The position numbers and the translations under genes are program-made. Shown piece by piece: positions 32,272 to 42,974 of a DNA stretch of 64,000 bases (position 1 is its first letter; each line of letters begins with the position of its first letter). The stretch lies in assembly GCA_031835245.1 (NCBI GenBank), contig JAVKOQ010000091.1, forward strand, positions 121,971-185,970, given 5' to 3'. Under the pieces are notes generated by a model, which was not told the DNA's origin, did no database searches, and saw only the letters and a list, made by a program, of their open reading frames with translations. Source of the DNA: Balamuthia mandrillaris. Taxonomy: Eukaryota; Discosea; Longamoebia; Balamuthiidae.

Positions 32272-33210
32272 CCCTTTTGCTTTGTCGAGGTTTGGTTCTC
32301 TTTTTCTCTTTTCTTCTCTTCTCTTCGTCGTTCTCTTCTCTTCTCTTCACTTTATCGTTCTCTTCATTATTCTCCCCTTTTCTCTTTTCTTCTCTTTTCT
32401 TCTCTTCTCTTCGTCGTTCTCTTCTCTTCTCTTCTCTCTCTCCTTCTAGTTTGTGTGTGTCCTGACTTTTTCTGAGCTTCTTCCGCCCAATTCTAAAACA
32501 AAAATATTTTATTAAAATAATATAGGACATTCGGAAATAGTAAAACGTCTTCTGCGCAAAGGAGCCAAAGTGGCCTTCAAAGATACGACAGGACAAACGG
32601 CAGTGCACTACGCCTGCTCCGCTGGGTCCTCTGAGTGCCTGAAGCTCCTGTGGAGCGCCGGAGCCAACGTCGACGTCAAGGATAGCAACGGTGAGACGGC
32701 TCTCTACAAAGCGGCCATCAAAGGGCATTTGGACGTGCTTCGTTTGCTCATCGAGAAGGGAGAGAAGGGAAGCAGCACTTCTTCGGAAGGTTCGAGCTCG
32801 CCTTTGAGCTTTACTCCGCAAAGAGCTCTTTTGAGAAATTGGGAGACGGTGACGCTGTTGTTGTCTCATGATCATGCGAGCAACGATGGCGACTTGGGAG
32901 ATGCTATCGACTCCGTTGAGCAACTACATTACCAACAGGAAGGAAACAACTTGAGTATCAGTACGAGTGGAAATAGTGGAAGAAAGAATTCGTTATCGCT
33001 AAGCAACAGCAGTTTGAACGGAGGAGAGGAGGGAGGATCAGACATCATTGCACAACAGCAACATTTGACCCTCAGTGAGAAGCCTAAGAAACGAACAATG
33101 GACGTGTTGATCATCATCACGAAACATGGGGAGCAACATTCGGCTTTTCAGCTGGTGTCTATCGATGGTTGCGTTCAAGGTTTCAATCTCTTTCTGGAAG
33201 GCAACAACGA
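31738..33210 (+). pseudogene. Truncated, exon-deleted copy of the C2-calpain-ankyrin gene
   Basis: Near-identical to parts of the gene at 48936-53695. It matches the last part of exon 3 (from GAAATGGATTTGATG), then jumps from within the (CT)n tract of intron 3 to the last 28 nt of exon 4. It continues through most of intron 4, then jumps (near CTTTGTC/CTTGTC) to the last bases of exon 6, and runs through intron 6 into the first 550 nt of exon 7. Exon 5 and nearly all of exon 6 are missing. The copy ends at 33210 (GGCAACAACGA), where copia sequence begins. It has no start and cannot encode the parent protein, although the exon 7 frame remains open to 33301. Confidence 0.9.
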
Positions 33211-34551
33211 GGATGCAGGCTTGGCATGGAGGAACATTCGAGAGAGTTTTGCTTCTTCCGCAGCCGCTAGAGAATTTAAGGCCGTTGACGAGGAGAGGTA
33301 ACCGATGGAGCCAGCGTCTGTGAGAGTTGACACGGAGAGTAGATTTGCAGGAAGGTCTGGAACTAGGAGAACGTTCCTGAGCGTCGTGGAGGTTTTACCG
33401 CCGTCAAGGGCAAGAGAGACGTTGCCTCGAGCAACAGCGGGACAGACGATTGTTTCCCAAAATGACTTTTTGAGTATACCGAAAAATCGAGATCGGTGAA
33501 CCATTCGTTGTGCGGACTCATGTGCTTGCTTGCTCCAGAATCGAGATACCAGTAAACGGTTTTTATTGACGACGACGTAGAAGAGGAGGAAGAGGAAGGA
33601 GTGACGATTTTCTTCGTCTCGAGCCATGAGAGCCACGTAGGCTTCTTCATCGTCATCGGAGGAGTCCATTGGTTGCTTGCTTTTGCCTTTGTTGTTTCGC
33701 TTCTCCTTTTTGCCGCCGGATGGATAGATAGATCGCAGTTAGATCTATCCAGATGGATAGATCTGCGCGTTTTTGGGGGGTTTCCTTCCAGCATCTTCTG
33801 CTTGGGTGGTTCTGCTGTTGACAGTGCTCGCAGGGAGGGAACTTGTTCCTTTTTCTTCGTTGCGAACTGCTGCCTGAGGATCCTTTGTTCTGTAGGTCAG
33901 GTTTGCCGGTTTTGGTGAAGAGCGCCTGTTCTTCCGGTATGACGCCCTTTTTGCTTCGGCGAGAGTGCTCCACCATCGCGGTGTTCAGGGCTTCGTCCAC
34001 TGTTTTCGCAGCATTAGTCCCACGAAAAAGATCATGGTACTCGTCCGGAAGACGGCGATCGTCGCTTGAGTGGAACTGCTGACAGAAAGAATGGGATTTT
34101 CCGAGTTGGTTGCATAGAGAGTAAGCTTGTTGAGAAGGTCTTTCAGAGTTAAGATATCCGTAGTAAATGTCGCTTCACTCACTTTATGACTTATGAGTTG
34201 TTTCAGGAGACCTACTGCCTCGATTTGGTCGACGCGGCGAAAGAGAGAGTCGAGTTTGTTTAGCATGTCACCGGGGTAGGGCAGGTCACGCACGAAGTTG
34301 TGGATCCGCGGAGACAGAGAAAGCGTGATGATCTCGCAGCACTTGCCAATATCTTGTTGCTGCTTGTTGTACGCCGTAGCGTCTGCGCTAGCATCAGCAG
34401 GGGCAGCGACGGTGCCTGAGTCTCCGGTTTCCAGCTTCATGTTGGTAGCGTGGCCTTTCGTTTTGAGTCGTTGATGAAGCAGTGAGCGATAGTGCTCGTA
34501 GTTTTCGCCATCTAGGATGGGAAGAGAATTGCTAGAGCGTAGAGTCGTCAT
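33211..34551 (-). pseudogene. Ty1/copia element 1: gag and protease fragment
   Basis: Minus strand. The Gag starts at 34551 (MTTLRSSNSLPILDGENYEH) with the copia-type LFRRVDQIEAVGLLKQLISH helix. A frame change near 34040 leads to TVDEALNTAMVEHSRRSKK and the CCHC zinc knuckle CEHCQQQNHPSRRC near 33820. Another frame change leads to the protease motif WYLDSGASKHMSPHNEW near 33540 and then LRNVLLVPDLPANLLSVSTL. The rest (integrase, RT, RNase H, 3' LTR) is missing; sequence passes at 33211 into the ankyrin-gene copy. At least two frameshifts show decay. It is a cellular retrotransposon relic. Confidence 0.85.
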
Positions 34552-34568
34552 TTTGTGTGTGAGTTACA

Positions 34569-34579
34569 GGCCCATAACC
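34569..34579 (-). promoter_or_regulatory. Primer-binding site matching the initiator tRNA-Met anticodon arm
   Basis: Immediately inside the 5' LTR the minus strand reads GGTTATGGGCC. This is complementary to GGCCCAUAACC around the CAU anticodon of eukaryotic initiator tRNA-Met, the primer half-tRNA used by Drosophila copia. The same string occurs at 46647-46657 in element 2. Confidence 0.75.
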
Positions 34580-34835
34580 TGTTAGAAGAGTAGAGGTGTG
34601 CAGTGGAAGGGAAACAATGTGTGAAGAAAAGGTGTGTATTATCTGTCTATCTGTTAGAGTACCAACGATAAAGAAGCTCTTTAAATATGAGAGTGGTAGA
34701 AAGGAGAAATAGGATAGCGTCATGGCTATCAGAAGGAAAGGAAGAGATGGCATCAAGGATGATGACATCATATAAATCGGGGAATTAGGAAATAGAGAAA
34801 GCGGGTAATAGGAGCATTGTAGAGAAATTTCAACA
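34580..34835 (-). mobile_element. 5' LTR of copia element 1
   Basis: 256 bp bounded by TGTT...AACA. It is closely similar along its whole length to the LTR at 37951-38208 (shared AATAAAGAAGCTCTTT and GGAGCATTGTAGAGAAATTT). On the minus strand it directly precedes the primer site and gag. Its right edge cuts into the B1 pseudogene at 34836. Confidence 0.88.
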
Positions 34836-36156
34836 GTATCATCTTATCTAACAAAACTCAAGTCTGTCACAGGTTTGGACCAAGATCCAGGTTTTCCAGT
34901 GTTTGTTCCATCATACCAGCAATCACTAGACTCGTCACTAATATCATTTGGGTTATAAGCTAAATCAGGATTAGAATGCCAATTTCCAGTTGCAGGAGAA
35001 GACCATATATACTGAGCAGAACTCTTAATACCACCCGAAAACTCAGCATAAATAGCAAGATGAGGATAGAGGGTGAGATTTGGAGGGGTAATCTTAAAGC
35101 ACCAGGTGTTGACATCAACTGCATAGTGATCTGCCCACATTTTGCAGTCCATCACTAATTCATTTGCTAAAGCCAAGAATTTTGGTTTCAAGGGTCTAGG
35201 AAGATCAACACCTGTAGCTGACAGGTCAGAATATTGCCAAGGTAGTCTCTTAGATAAGTCACGCTCATGGGAATACCACAACCAATAAGAGGTTGATATG
35301 CCTTGTTAAGCAGCCCACTCAGCTGAAATGCTCTTTGCCATAGGATGTACACCAGGACACATAGCATTCCTTAAGTTAGTTGGAATACTTGGGTCAGTAG
35401 ATAACATTTGATTACAGCCTGCATGGTGATTCACACATTTAAGTGTGTTGGTTGCATTATATGCACAAATAGGTATCATGCTTTGAGAGCAACAAAAATG
35501 GTCCACAGTGGAGTTCACTGTTAACCCAGTGTCTGAAATACATTTCTGGGCCACAACTACATGTTGGTAAAATTACCAACTCTATTCTACTTACTCCTTC
35601 CTCATGTTAGGTCTCTTCCTGGACCCTCAACTTCCCCTTCCTTATATTTCTCCCTTCTTTCCTTCTCTTGTTGTAAAATAAGAACGGGAATGATAGCGGA
35701 GACAAAGTAAGTACGAGACCCGAACTTAATTTACTAAAAGAATACAAGTAGAGTATTTTGTTGTAAGTTGTCCCGAGAGAAGAAAGAAAGAAAGTAGAAG
35801 AAGCAGTATTTAAACTGAAAGAAAGAACCATAAAAGAAGAAAAAGAAATATCAGCATAAAAGGGGAAGAAGAAAAAAGGAAACATCAAAAAAAGGAGAAG
35901 GGAAAGATGAGAGGTTTCCTCAGGTCGACGGCAGAAGGAGAACTCGGCAGAAAGAAGAGCTACTATGTTGGAGTTTTCCAACACTCTTTTCCCTTTTTCT
36001 CTGTGTACTCAAAAGCAATGACGGAGATCCCCTCCTGTTGTCTTTCTTTTTCCTGGAATACACTCCTTTTAGATCATTTGTCCCTTTCTTTTGTTAAGTT
36101 GGACTTAACCAACATATAGCAGTAAAAAGATGCAGAGAAAACACAAGCTTCAACAA
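34836..36156 (-). pseudogene. B1: broken B-family secreted protein gene
   Basis: This copy of the B gene (compare 56001-57125) has been hit at least four times. The start codon is TTG instead of ATG (36154-36156). A 553-bp LTR interrupts the signal-peptide codons at 35562-36114. A stop occurs after ISAEWAA near 35306, where intact copies read WAAQQGI. The 3' end is cut off by copia element 1 after DLSFVR. The remaining parts read QKCISDTGLTVNSTVDHF, NAMCPGVHPMAKS and YWLWYSHERDLSKRLPWQY, clearly B family. It is divergent from A1. Its missing C-terminal end is not found downstream. Confidence 0.88.
35562..36114. mobile_element. Solo LTR-like insertion in B1
   Basis: Begins TGTTGGTAAAATTACCAAC and ends AAGTTGGACTTAACCAACA, 553 bp with no coding sequence. 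Comparison with the intact B2 gene shows it splits the codons for the signal peptide: one side reads CCACAACTACA, the other TATAGCAG, against a continuous CAACTATAGAGG in B2. That suggests a 4-5 bp duplication of TATA/TACA with one change. Confidence 0.7.
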
Positions 36157-36413
36157 CTTGCTGAATAAGTCCAAAAATAGCAAAAATATTTTCACCTCCA
36201 GAGCAAAGGAGCATAAGAACTTGAAAGAATGAAAATGCAACACTTCTTCTGCTCCTCCACTTTCAAAATAGACATAACAGCTAAATTACTTATTTAAGTA
36301 ATTTTAAATAGTTCTAAATTAGGACAAAGAAAGTTTAAATGATGATATATAGATAGTCTTCTTTCTATACTTTTTACTTCAAAGTAATGAAAGTGTAATG
36401 TATCATTTTTAAA
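36157..36413. promoter_or_regulatory. Divergent promoter of the B1/A1 pair
   Basis: 257 bp between the lost B1 start and the A1 start. On the A1 side it has ATTACTTATTTAAGTAAT (36285-36302; 8-bp arms, 2-nt gap) followed by TTAAATAGTTCTAAATTAGG, as in pair 2. The block at 36169-36245, from GTCCAAAAAT to GGAGCATAAGAACTTGAAAG, is shared with 55897-55972 but in the opposite orientation relative to the flanking genes. Confidence 0.6.
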
Positions 36414-37934
36414 ATGAAACATTACACTTGTGTGTGTATTTTGCTTGCTACTTTTTGTATTGTAGTATTTGGTCAGAATTATTCTGACATGGTATGGCAA
36501 AATACATTGTTTATCAACTTTGAAAGTCCTATTTTAGAAGATTATTTTGGTATGGCATGTCACCCAACTATTGAATTTGTTAGAAGAAACCAGTTCACTC
36601 TTGACTGGTGGGCCATTCGCAATATACTTGACACCGGCTCATATGGTGCCTTTGTGCTTGCTGGTGGATACCGTGTGATAGATGATCCCTCTGTAGAAGG
36701 TTACCCTCTTGTACCTGAAACCAGACGTGGATTTATTGACCTTATTGGCAACACTGGGGCTGCAAATGCCATTGATAAATGGAAGTCAATCTTTGACAGT
36801 ATTCCAGATCAACCATGGACATCAACTTTCATAAACTCTCAGGCTGTAAACCAGATACCAAGGTTTTCTGCTGAAGGCTGGAAGTATTATTTAGGTTCCA
36901 CCACTGGCGGTTTTGTTGCTAAAAGCTCCCAGCCTTACTTTGAATGTGCCAACTCTCCGAATGCTGCACACCAAGGAAGGTGTCCTCGCTATTCCCTCTT
37001 TTACTCCTACACCCCAAAAATTGCCACCCTCCTTGATGGCACAGGCAAAGTCAACCTTGCGTATAACCTTCCAGTGATACCTGCAATCTGGGGTCTTGCC
37101 CCTGCCCCTCCCCCATCGTCAGATGACAGACCAGAACGTACCTCAAACTGGCCTCTTAACCCTGCAACTGATTGGATCTGGGACCATGACACAAATAATG
37201 CTCGAGAATGTATCTTCTTTGAATTTAATCTCCGCGGCAACGGGGACAACACCTTTTTGATTGATGCTGGTTGTGGACATGTACACACATTCGATAACCC
37301 TCTCATCATGCTTGGAGTAGATGGTCCATACTGGATGTTTGGTGCCAGAATCAAAGTTGCGGGTTCTGGGATTAAAACCACAGGTTATATTACTCATGAT
37401 CAACATACCACTGCTTCTGACGTCTTCAACGTGCTGATTGACACCGGTTTGTCCTGGCAAATATACAGCGAGCAAGGTACTATTCTATTGTGTGTTGCTT
37501 GTTTGTGTGAATGCAATTGCTAACCACAGTTGTTTAGACGTGTGGGCTGACTCTTTTGGGGCAGCAATTCCTCAGTCTTCCCAGTTTACTATGACTCTTG
37601 AGCCTGCTGAAATTCATAAGGACTCAGCGTTTAATTCGTTTTCTGTAGAAGTTTGGCCGGGTGATGTTTTCATTCTGACGGACCAACAGTCATGGTACAA
37701 AGACAGCCATATTGTATTTGGCTGGGGAATGCTTATGGTATGTCTCTTGATTTTATTGCATTGAGAGCATTTCCTCAGTAAACGCATTTTCTGTTACAGC
37801 AATCATTCCACAGATTGTCTTTTGCTCACCCCAGTGCCACTCTTGTTGACCTTTCTGGGCAAGAGATTGGACATGTGACTGATGGCAGGCTAAGGATCAT
37901 CTACCAAACAACTGTTCCTCCTTCAAACATTTAA
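36414..37934 (+). CDS. A1: secreted A-family protein (possible aspartic-protease-like)
   Basis: Three exons (36414-37476, 37538-37737, 37800-37934) give 465 residues. Signal peptide: MKHYTCVCILLATFCIVVFG. Conserved blocks in all three A copies are: DWWAIRNILDTGSYGAFVLA (about 65-85), WKYYLGSTTGGFVAKS (about 150), DGTGKVN, DWIWDHDTNNARECIFFEF, FLIDAGCGHVHTFDNPL, FNVLIDTGLSWQIYSEQG at the exon 1 end, then ILTDQQSWYKDSHIVFGWG and SFHRLSFAHPSATLVDLSGQ. Two hydrophobic-DTG motifs, with a Gly-rich end before a LSFA...EIGH segment, recall pepsin-type proteases, but the spacing is unusual. No frameshift is seen, so A1 looks intact although its partner B1 is dead and copia LTRs flank the pair. Confidence 0.75.
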
Positions 37935-37950
37935 ATTGAAATGGCAGCAA

Positions 37951-38216
37951 TGTTAAATGAGTAGAAGTGTGCAGGGGAAGGGAAACAATGAGTGGAAGGA
38001 AAGATGTATATTGTCTTTCTATCTGAATACCAACAATAAAGAAGCTCTTTTAACTATAAGAGCAGGAGAAAGGAGAAATAAAATAGCGCTTTGGCTATCA
38101 ATAAGAGAGAAAGAAAGAGAAAGCATTAAGGAGGATGACATCGTGTAAATCAGGAAACTAGAAAATAACGAATATGGGGAAAAGGAGCATTGTAGAGAAA
38201 TTTCAACACTCCCCTC
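37951..38216 (-). mobile_element. 3' LTR and polypurine tract of copia element 2
   Basis: The LTR spans 37951-38208 (258 bp, TGTT...AACA) and begins 17 nt after the A1 stop. On the minus strand the polypurine tract GAGGGGAG (38216-38209) lies right before it, so this is the downstream end of a minus-strand element. Confidence 0.87.
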
Positions 38217-38837
38217 AATGGGAGCTGGATTTTCCTAGCGCCTGGATAGCTCGATGGCTGAGGTCTTTGATATTTGAGCCAGATCACTTCACATGTAGCC
38301 CGAGGGAGAGCCATGTATTTTGCTTCGGTGGCCGAGCGAGCAACGGATGGTTGTTTCTTGCTGTTCCAGTAAACAGGAGCGCCACAGAGAAAGAACATGT
38401 AGCCGGTACGGGAGCGTCGAGTGTTCTGATCACCAGCCCAGTCAGTCTCAGTAGCCAACGAGTTTCAGAGGATTAAGGAAGGATGTCAGGACGAGTTCCA
38501 ACCATGTCATACATAAGGCTGCCAACTGTGCTGCGATGGGGTATCTTGGTGTCCAGAGGGCTTTGGTCGGGTCGTTTCATGAGAAGAACGTTGCCACGGT
38601 ACAAAGGAGTAAACTGTGAGAAAGATGATTCTTTGGAAAGGTTGAAGAGTTTGACGATATCATTCGTGTACTTGGTTTGTACTTGGGCTCGTAATCCAAC
38701 ACAACCACAAGAATCGCAAAACCACTCTTCTTCAACCCAAGGATATATTTCGCTTCACTGAGGTCTTTCATGTCGAAACGTCGATTGATGTAGGCAAGAA
38801 GTTGCTTATTCGAGGTGGCGATAAGTAAGTCATCGTA
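38209..38837 (-). pseudogene. Copia element 2, right part of pol: RT C-terminus and RNase H
   Basis: On the minus strand the RT continues from the YVDD region: TACGATGACTTACTT, then LLIATSNKQLLAYINRRFDM and KDLSEAKYILGLK. After frame changes comes RNase H: DWAGDQNTRRSRTGYMFFLC and ARSATEAKYMALPRATCEV. The break point at 38837 falls inside the catalytic YVDD codons, and the other half of the RT is found at 44798. So the reading frame is interrupted by the DNA transposon in between, and frameshifts show it was decaying. Confidence 0.85.
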
Positions 38838-39209
38838 CAGCAAAAAATACCTGCGAGTTCAAAAGGGGCACAAAACGGTCTCCAGTTGGAGGGCTCATTT
38901 TCGACCCAAGTCAGAGCGGCGAGTGGGTTTTGAGACCACAAAGAGATCGGAATGTGCATGTTTTGAGCCAAAAGAGGCTGAAAGGAGGTTGATGTGAGGA
39001 GCAAATGAGAGTGTATTGAGACCATAATGAGAATAAAAGCAAGCAAGAAATGAGAGCGTTTTGAGCAGCAGCATCCTCAGGTCACCTGGTGCCGCTCTTC
39101 TCGGTGCTACTTGGTTGGTTGTCCGAAGTAGGGCGCCCACCGCTAAGTCACTTAACTGCCGCTATCTTCCTCTTTCTCCTCTTCGTCTTCTTGTTGGGCC
39201 TCGTCCTCA

Positions 39210-39960
39210 TTGCCTTCTTCTTCTTCTTCTGGCTGTTCCTCATTTGTGTCTTCTTCTTGTTCTTCTTGTTCTTGTTCTTCTTGTTCTTGTTCTTCTTGTT
39301 CTTGTTCTTCTTCTTCTTGTTCTTCTTGTTCTTGTTCTTCTTCTTCTTCTTTCTTCTTTCTTCTTCTTCTTCTTGTTCTTCTTCTTGTTCTTGTTCTTCT
39401 TCTTCTTCTTCTTGTTCTTCTTCTTCTTCTTCTTCTTCTTCTTCTTCTTCTTCTTGTTCTTCTCCTTCTTGTTCTTCTTCTTTTTCTTCTTTTTCTTCTT
39501 CTTCTTGTTCTTCTTCTTCTTCTTGTTGTTGTTCTTCTTGTTCTTCTTGTTCTTCTTCTTCTTGTTCTTCTTCTTCTTCTTCTTGTTCTTGTTCTTGTTC
39601 TTGTTCTTGTTCTTGTTCTTGTTCTTCTTCTTGTTCTTGTTCTTGTTCTTGTTCTTCTTCTTGTTCTTCTTCTTCTTGTTCTTGTTCTTCTTCTTCTTCT
39701 TCTTCTTGTTCTTCTCCTTCTTGTTCTTGTTCTTCTTCTTCTTCTTGTTCTTGTTCTTGTTCTTGTTCTTCTTCTTCTTCTTCTTCTTCTTCTTGTTCTT
39801 CTTCTTCTTCTTCTTCTTCTTCTTGTTGTTCTTCTCCTTCTTGTTCTTCTTCTTCTTCTTCTTGTTCTTCTTCTTCTTGTTCTTCTTGTTCTTGTTCTTC
39901 TTCTTCTTGTTCTTCTTCTTCTTCTTCTTCTTCTTCTTCTTCTTCTTCCTCCTCCTCCTC
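39210..39960 (+). repeat. TTC/TTG trinucleotide-rich tract, ~750 bp
   Basis: Dense TTC with interspersed TTG. On the minus strand it reads as Glu with scattered Gln over about 250 codons, open in frame with an acidic upstream segment (ALEDEYDNDDEEEEDEAEED-like). It may be a true acidic tail of the transposase-like gene or expanded repeat DNA. Several overlapping frames are also open, which is expected of such repeats. Confidence 0.8.
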
Positions 39961-40120
39961 CTCATCTTCGTCTTCATCTCCATCGCCTTCTTCTTCTTGG
40001 TCTTCTTCTTCATATTCATCATTGTCCTCTTCCGCTTCGTCTTCCTCCTCTTCGTCGTCATTGTCATATTCATCCAGGGGTGGCCTGAGTTCGTCATCTT
40101 CGTCGTCCTCCTCCTGTTGT

Positions 40121-42974
40121 TCAAAAGCTCCAATGACGTCCTCTTCCTCTTCCTCTTCCTCTTCCTCGTCCTCGTCCTTCTCTATCATCGTTGCCATCTT
40201 CTGGACATATAACTCTAGCATCCTCTGGAAATACGCCGGGTTTTTCATCACTGGCTGTCTCATCGCCTGCACCTAAATCAACCGAGTGCCGAACATAGTG
40301 GTTGTGGATGAGCTTGCTTCCCTGTGGCAGGCAACTAACCCGTGCAACAAAAGAGATATCTGGATGCTTAACTGGCAAGTCCAGCAAAGCATCTGCGGAA
40401 GAAGAAAAAATAGAATGAAAAAAAAAAGGATCAGTAAACAAACAAAAAGTGATAACATGAAAATATAGAGAAGATGAACGAACTAATAAATATAAAGGTA
40501 AAAATAAGTTTAAAAGAGTTAAAAAAAAGGAGAAAACCTTCCGTGTAGATGTCAAGCTGACTTGTTGGGTCTTTGGAAGCTTGAGAAAATGTGCGAACAT
40601 GCATCATGGCAAAGTCTCCTCGATCCTTGGTATGGAGGGTGTATAACTCCAGAAGTTGAGCGAGTACCTTCTCCTTACCGCACCAAAAAAAGAAGTAAGG
40701 ACGCTTGGAGACGCTCAGATTGGTCCCTACAAAGTGAATGCAAGTACGACGGTAAATAGTGAATGGCACCGAACGAACTCTGAACCAGCGCCTAAAGGCT
40801 TTGGAGATTGCGTTGTGGTGTTGCTTTTGAGGCCGGTACCGTTTCGCCTTGCCCCCAAGAGAAAGATAGCGGGTCGTTTGTTGGTTTGAGGAAGATAGTT
40901 TGTGACGTGAAGACGGAATGAGAGTGAACTGAAAAGCTGTATGAAGATGGGCAGCAGAATGCTCCTATTGAGAACGAAAAAAAAAAGAAAACAAAATCAG
41001 AACAGAAAAAAAATGGGACCAACAGGAATCAAACAAAAAAAAACCAAATACTACAAAGCAACCTTGTCCATAACGGTTAATTCTGTTTTTCGTCCATTGC
41101 CAGAACGTGCCCACCGCCGAAAGAACTTGTTTTGTTGCTCCCAAACTGAGGTATCGCCGCTTCCAACAAACTCCAAAGAGTGGGAAACATGATCAAAAAG
41201 TTCAAAGTATGGGAAGAAGAGATTAAACTCGATGTTGCTGTTGTTGCCTTTCCCAAAAAGCTTGATTGCAATTTGCCTTATCTTCTTCCCGTAGAGTGGT
41301 AGCTGTTGATGGAGAACTCGAGATGAATAGTAACGGCTGACAAGGATGTTGCAGTAGAGGGAGAGCAAACACCAAAAGCGATACGCATCTTGGTCGTCAA
41401 AAAGACCCAACATAATGGCCGGACAGATTTGTAGAAAGGAAGAAAGAGGGGCACCATCGCCAGGGATGAACAGGTTGTGGTGCTTCTTGTTGTTGCAAAT
41501 CCGAATAAGACCCCGCAAACCAGGAAATCTGGGATAACTGGTGATTCGAGCGTTGATGACTCCCATCAATTCTTTGCCGTAGCGTAACACGTAATATTCC
41601 AAAAATCTGAAATAAACAAAACAAGCGGATGAAAGGGAGAAAGCAACGGACGAGTGAAAAAGTTAAAAAAATGAGCGATCATAAAAAGAAAACAAAATAC
41701 TGCACTTGAAAGACAATACACGGTCCGTCATGCCAATATTCTTGAGTTGCTTCCTGGCGTTCCCGATGTTTTTTTTGTCTTGATCCTCTGGACAAGCGCT
41801 GACTGTTGTTTGAGGAGAGAGTGTCCTACGTCCGGGGTAAGGGGCAGTGCTCCAGTCCAAGGTACAAAACTCACGCGCGGGTACGAGGGAATACTTGCTC
41901 GGATACAAACCGTTCGGGCCGACAACGCCCATCAGTGCTATCTGGCCCATGTGGTCGCCCTCCAGAGAGAAAAGAGACCCGATGACGTCGGTCTCGCCTC
42001 CCAATGCATCTATCCGCATCCGAACACCCTTTTCCAGCTTCCGCAACGGCTGGACCACGACCAAATCAACAGCTTCCATTACATCAGCATCTGACGGGAG
42101 GAGGGCAAGGAGGCGGCGTCGGGGCTTCTGCGAGGGCTTGCTCCAATCCAAGTTGCACATGGTAAGGCAAATGCTCGTCACGCTGGTGCTCTTGGTCTGC
42201 TCCATTCCATCCACCCACACAGAAGGCATGATGAGGGTGTACGGCTTGCCAGCTTTTCTTCCTCCTTTTGAGCTGCTTGTACTGCTTCCAGCCTTTTGTG
42301 TGCCACCGATCCTCCACCGTTCCCTCGTTCTCCTCATACGTCCAATGCAAATCTCCATCCGCAGAGTTGAGCAGGTCCTCCGCCACTTTGAGGATGTCCT
42401 GGTACTCGATTTCCACAAGAGGTTCATCGGTGCTTTTGTTGCTGCGCGTTTTCTGGCTCTTTTTTGCTGAAACCGTGCCAGTAAGTTGGAACTGCGGAGG
42501 AAGCAAGGAAGCCTTCACCTGATCAAGAAGGTAGGCAGTCGGTGGTAGCAGAAACGAAGAAGACTGTTGAGCACAAGCAAACATATGCAGCAACCACTGT
42601 TTCAGTGAGGTAGAAAGATTGATGATCGTAAGTCGTTGATGACGCACGCTACAGTAAAACAACCGCACCAAGTAAGCAACCAAAGAAAGGCGCTAGATAG
42701 ACCGAAAAAAAAAAGATTTAAAGGGGAGCTCACCGCGTTTTCTTCGCGAATGGATTTCTTTACGTTGGTTATATGCTTTGTTGTTTTACAGTGTCTTTCC
42801 CAATAGTGGTGACGGACAAAACAGTCACAATGAGTGCACAGCCCATAATCATCAGCGTCTTGCTGCAGCAAAAAAAAATAAATAAAAAATGAGAACACAA
42901 GAACCACGATTAGCAAAGAGCAAGGGGTAGTAAAAAACAAACAGCAATAATAAAATATTAACCAGAACCTCCAT
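40121..42974 (-). pseudogene. Transposase-like gene of the nested DNA transposon (frameshifted)
   Basis: Minus-strand exons: 42974-42963 (MEVL); 42862-42734 with a zinc finger (LCTHCDCFVRHHYWERHCKT); an exon from about 42645, ending RRKK; then 41617-41061; 40964-40538; and one from 40392. Near 42258 the frame shifts between the YKQLKRRKK segment and the following PSVWVDGMEQTKS segment. Later blocks are: GGETDVIGSLFSLEGDHMGQ, SSFLQICPAIMLGLFDDQDA, FFPYFELFDHVSHSLEFVGS (a 'GP-like' transposase core), and EQQNKFFRRWARSG. The order of zinc finger, PYxL block, LEGDxxG and the late E-Q-x-x-K helix resembles Plavaka/KDZ-type (CACTA-related) transposases of fungi and protists. The assignment is by eye. 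An acidic tail may extend the gene to 39148. Confidence 0.55.

Noticed and set aside
37955..38210. Promoter of an unknown gene downstream of A1
   Set aside because: The TATA-like and AATAAA-like strings belong to a copia LTR, shown by its match to 34580-34835.
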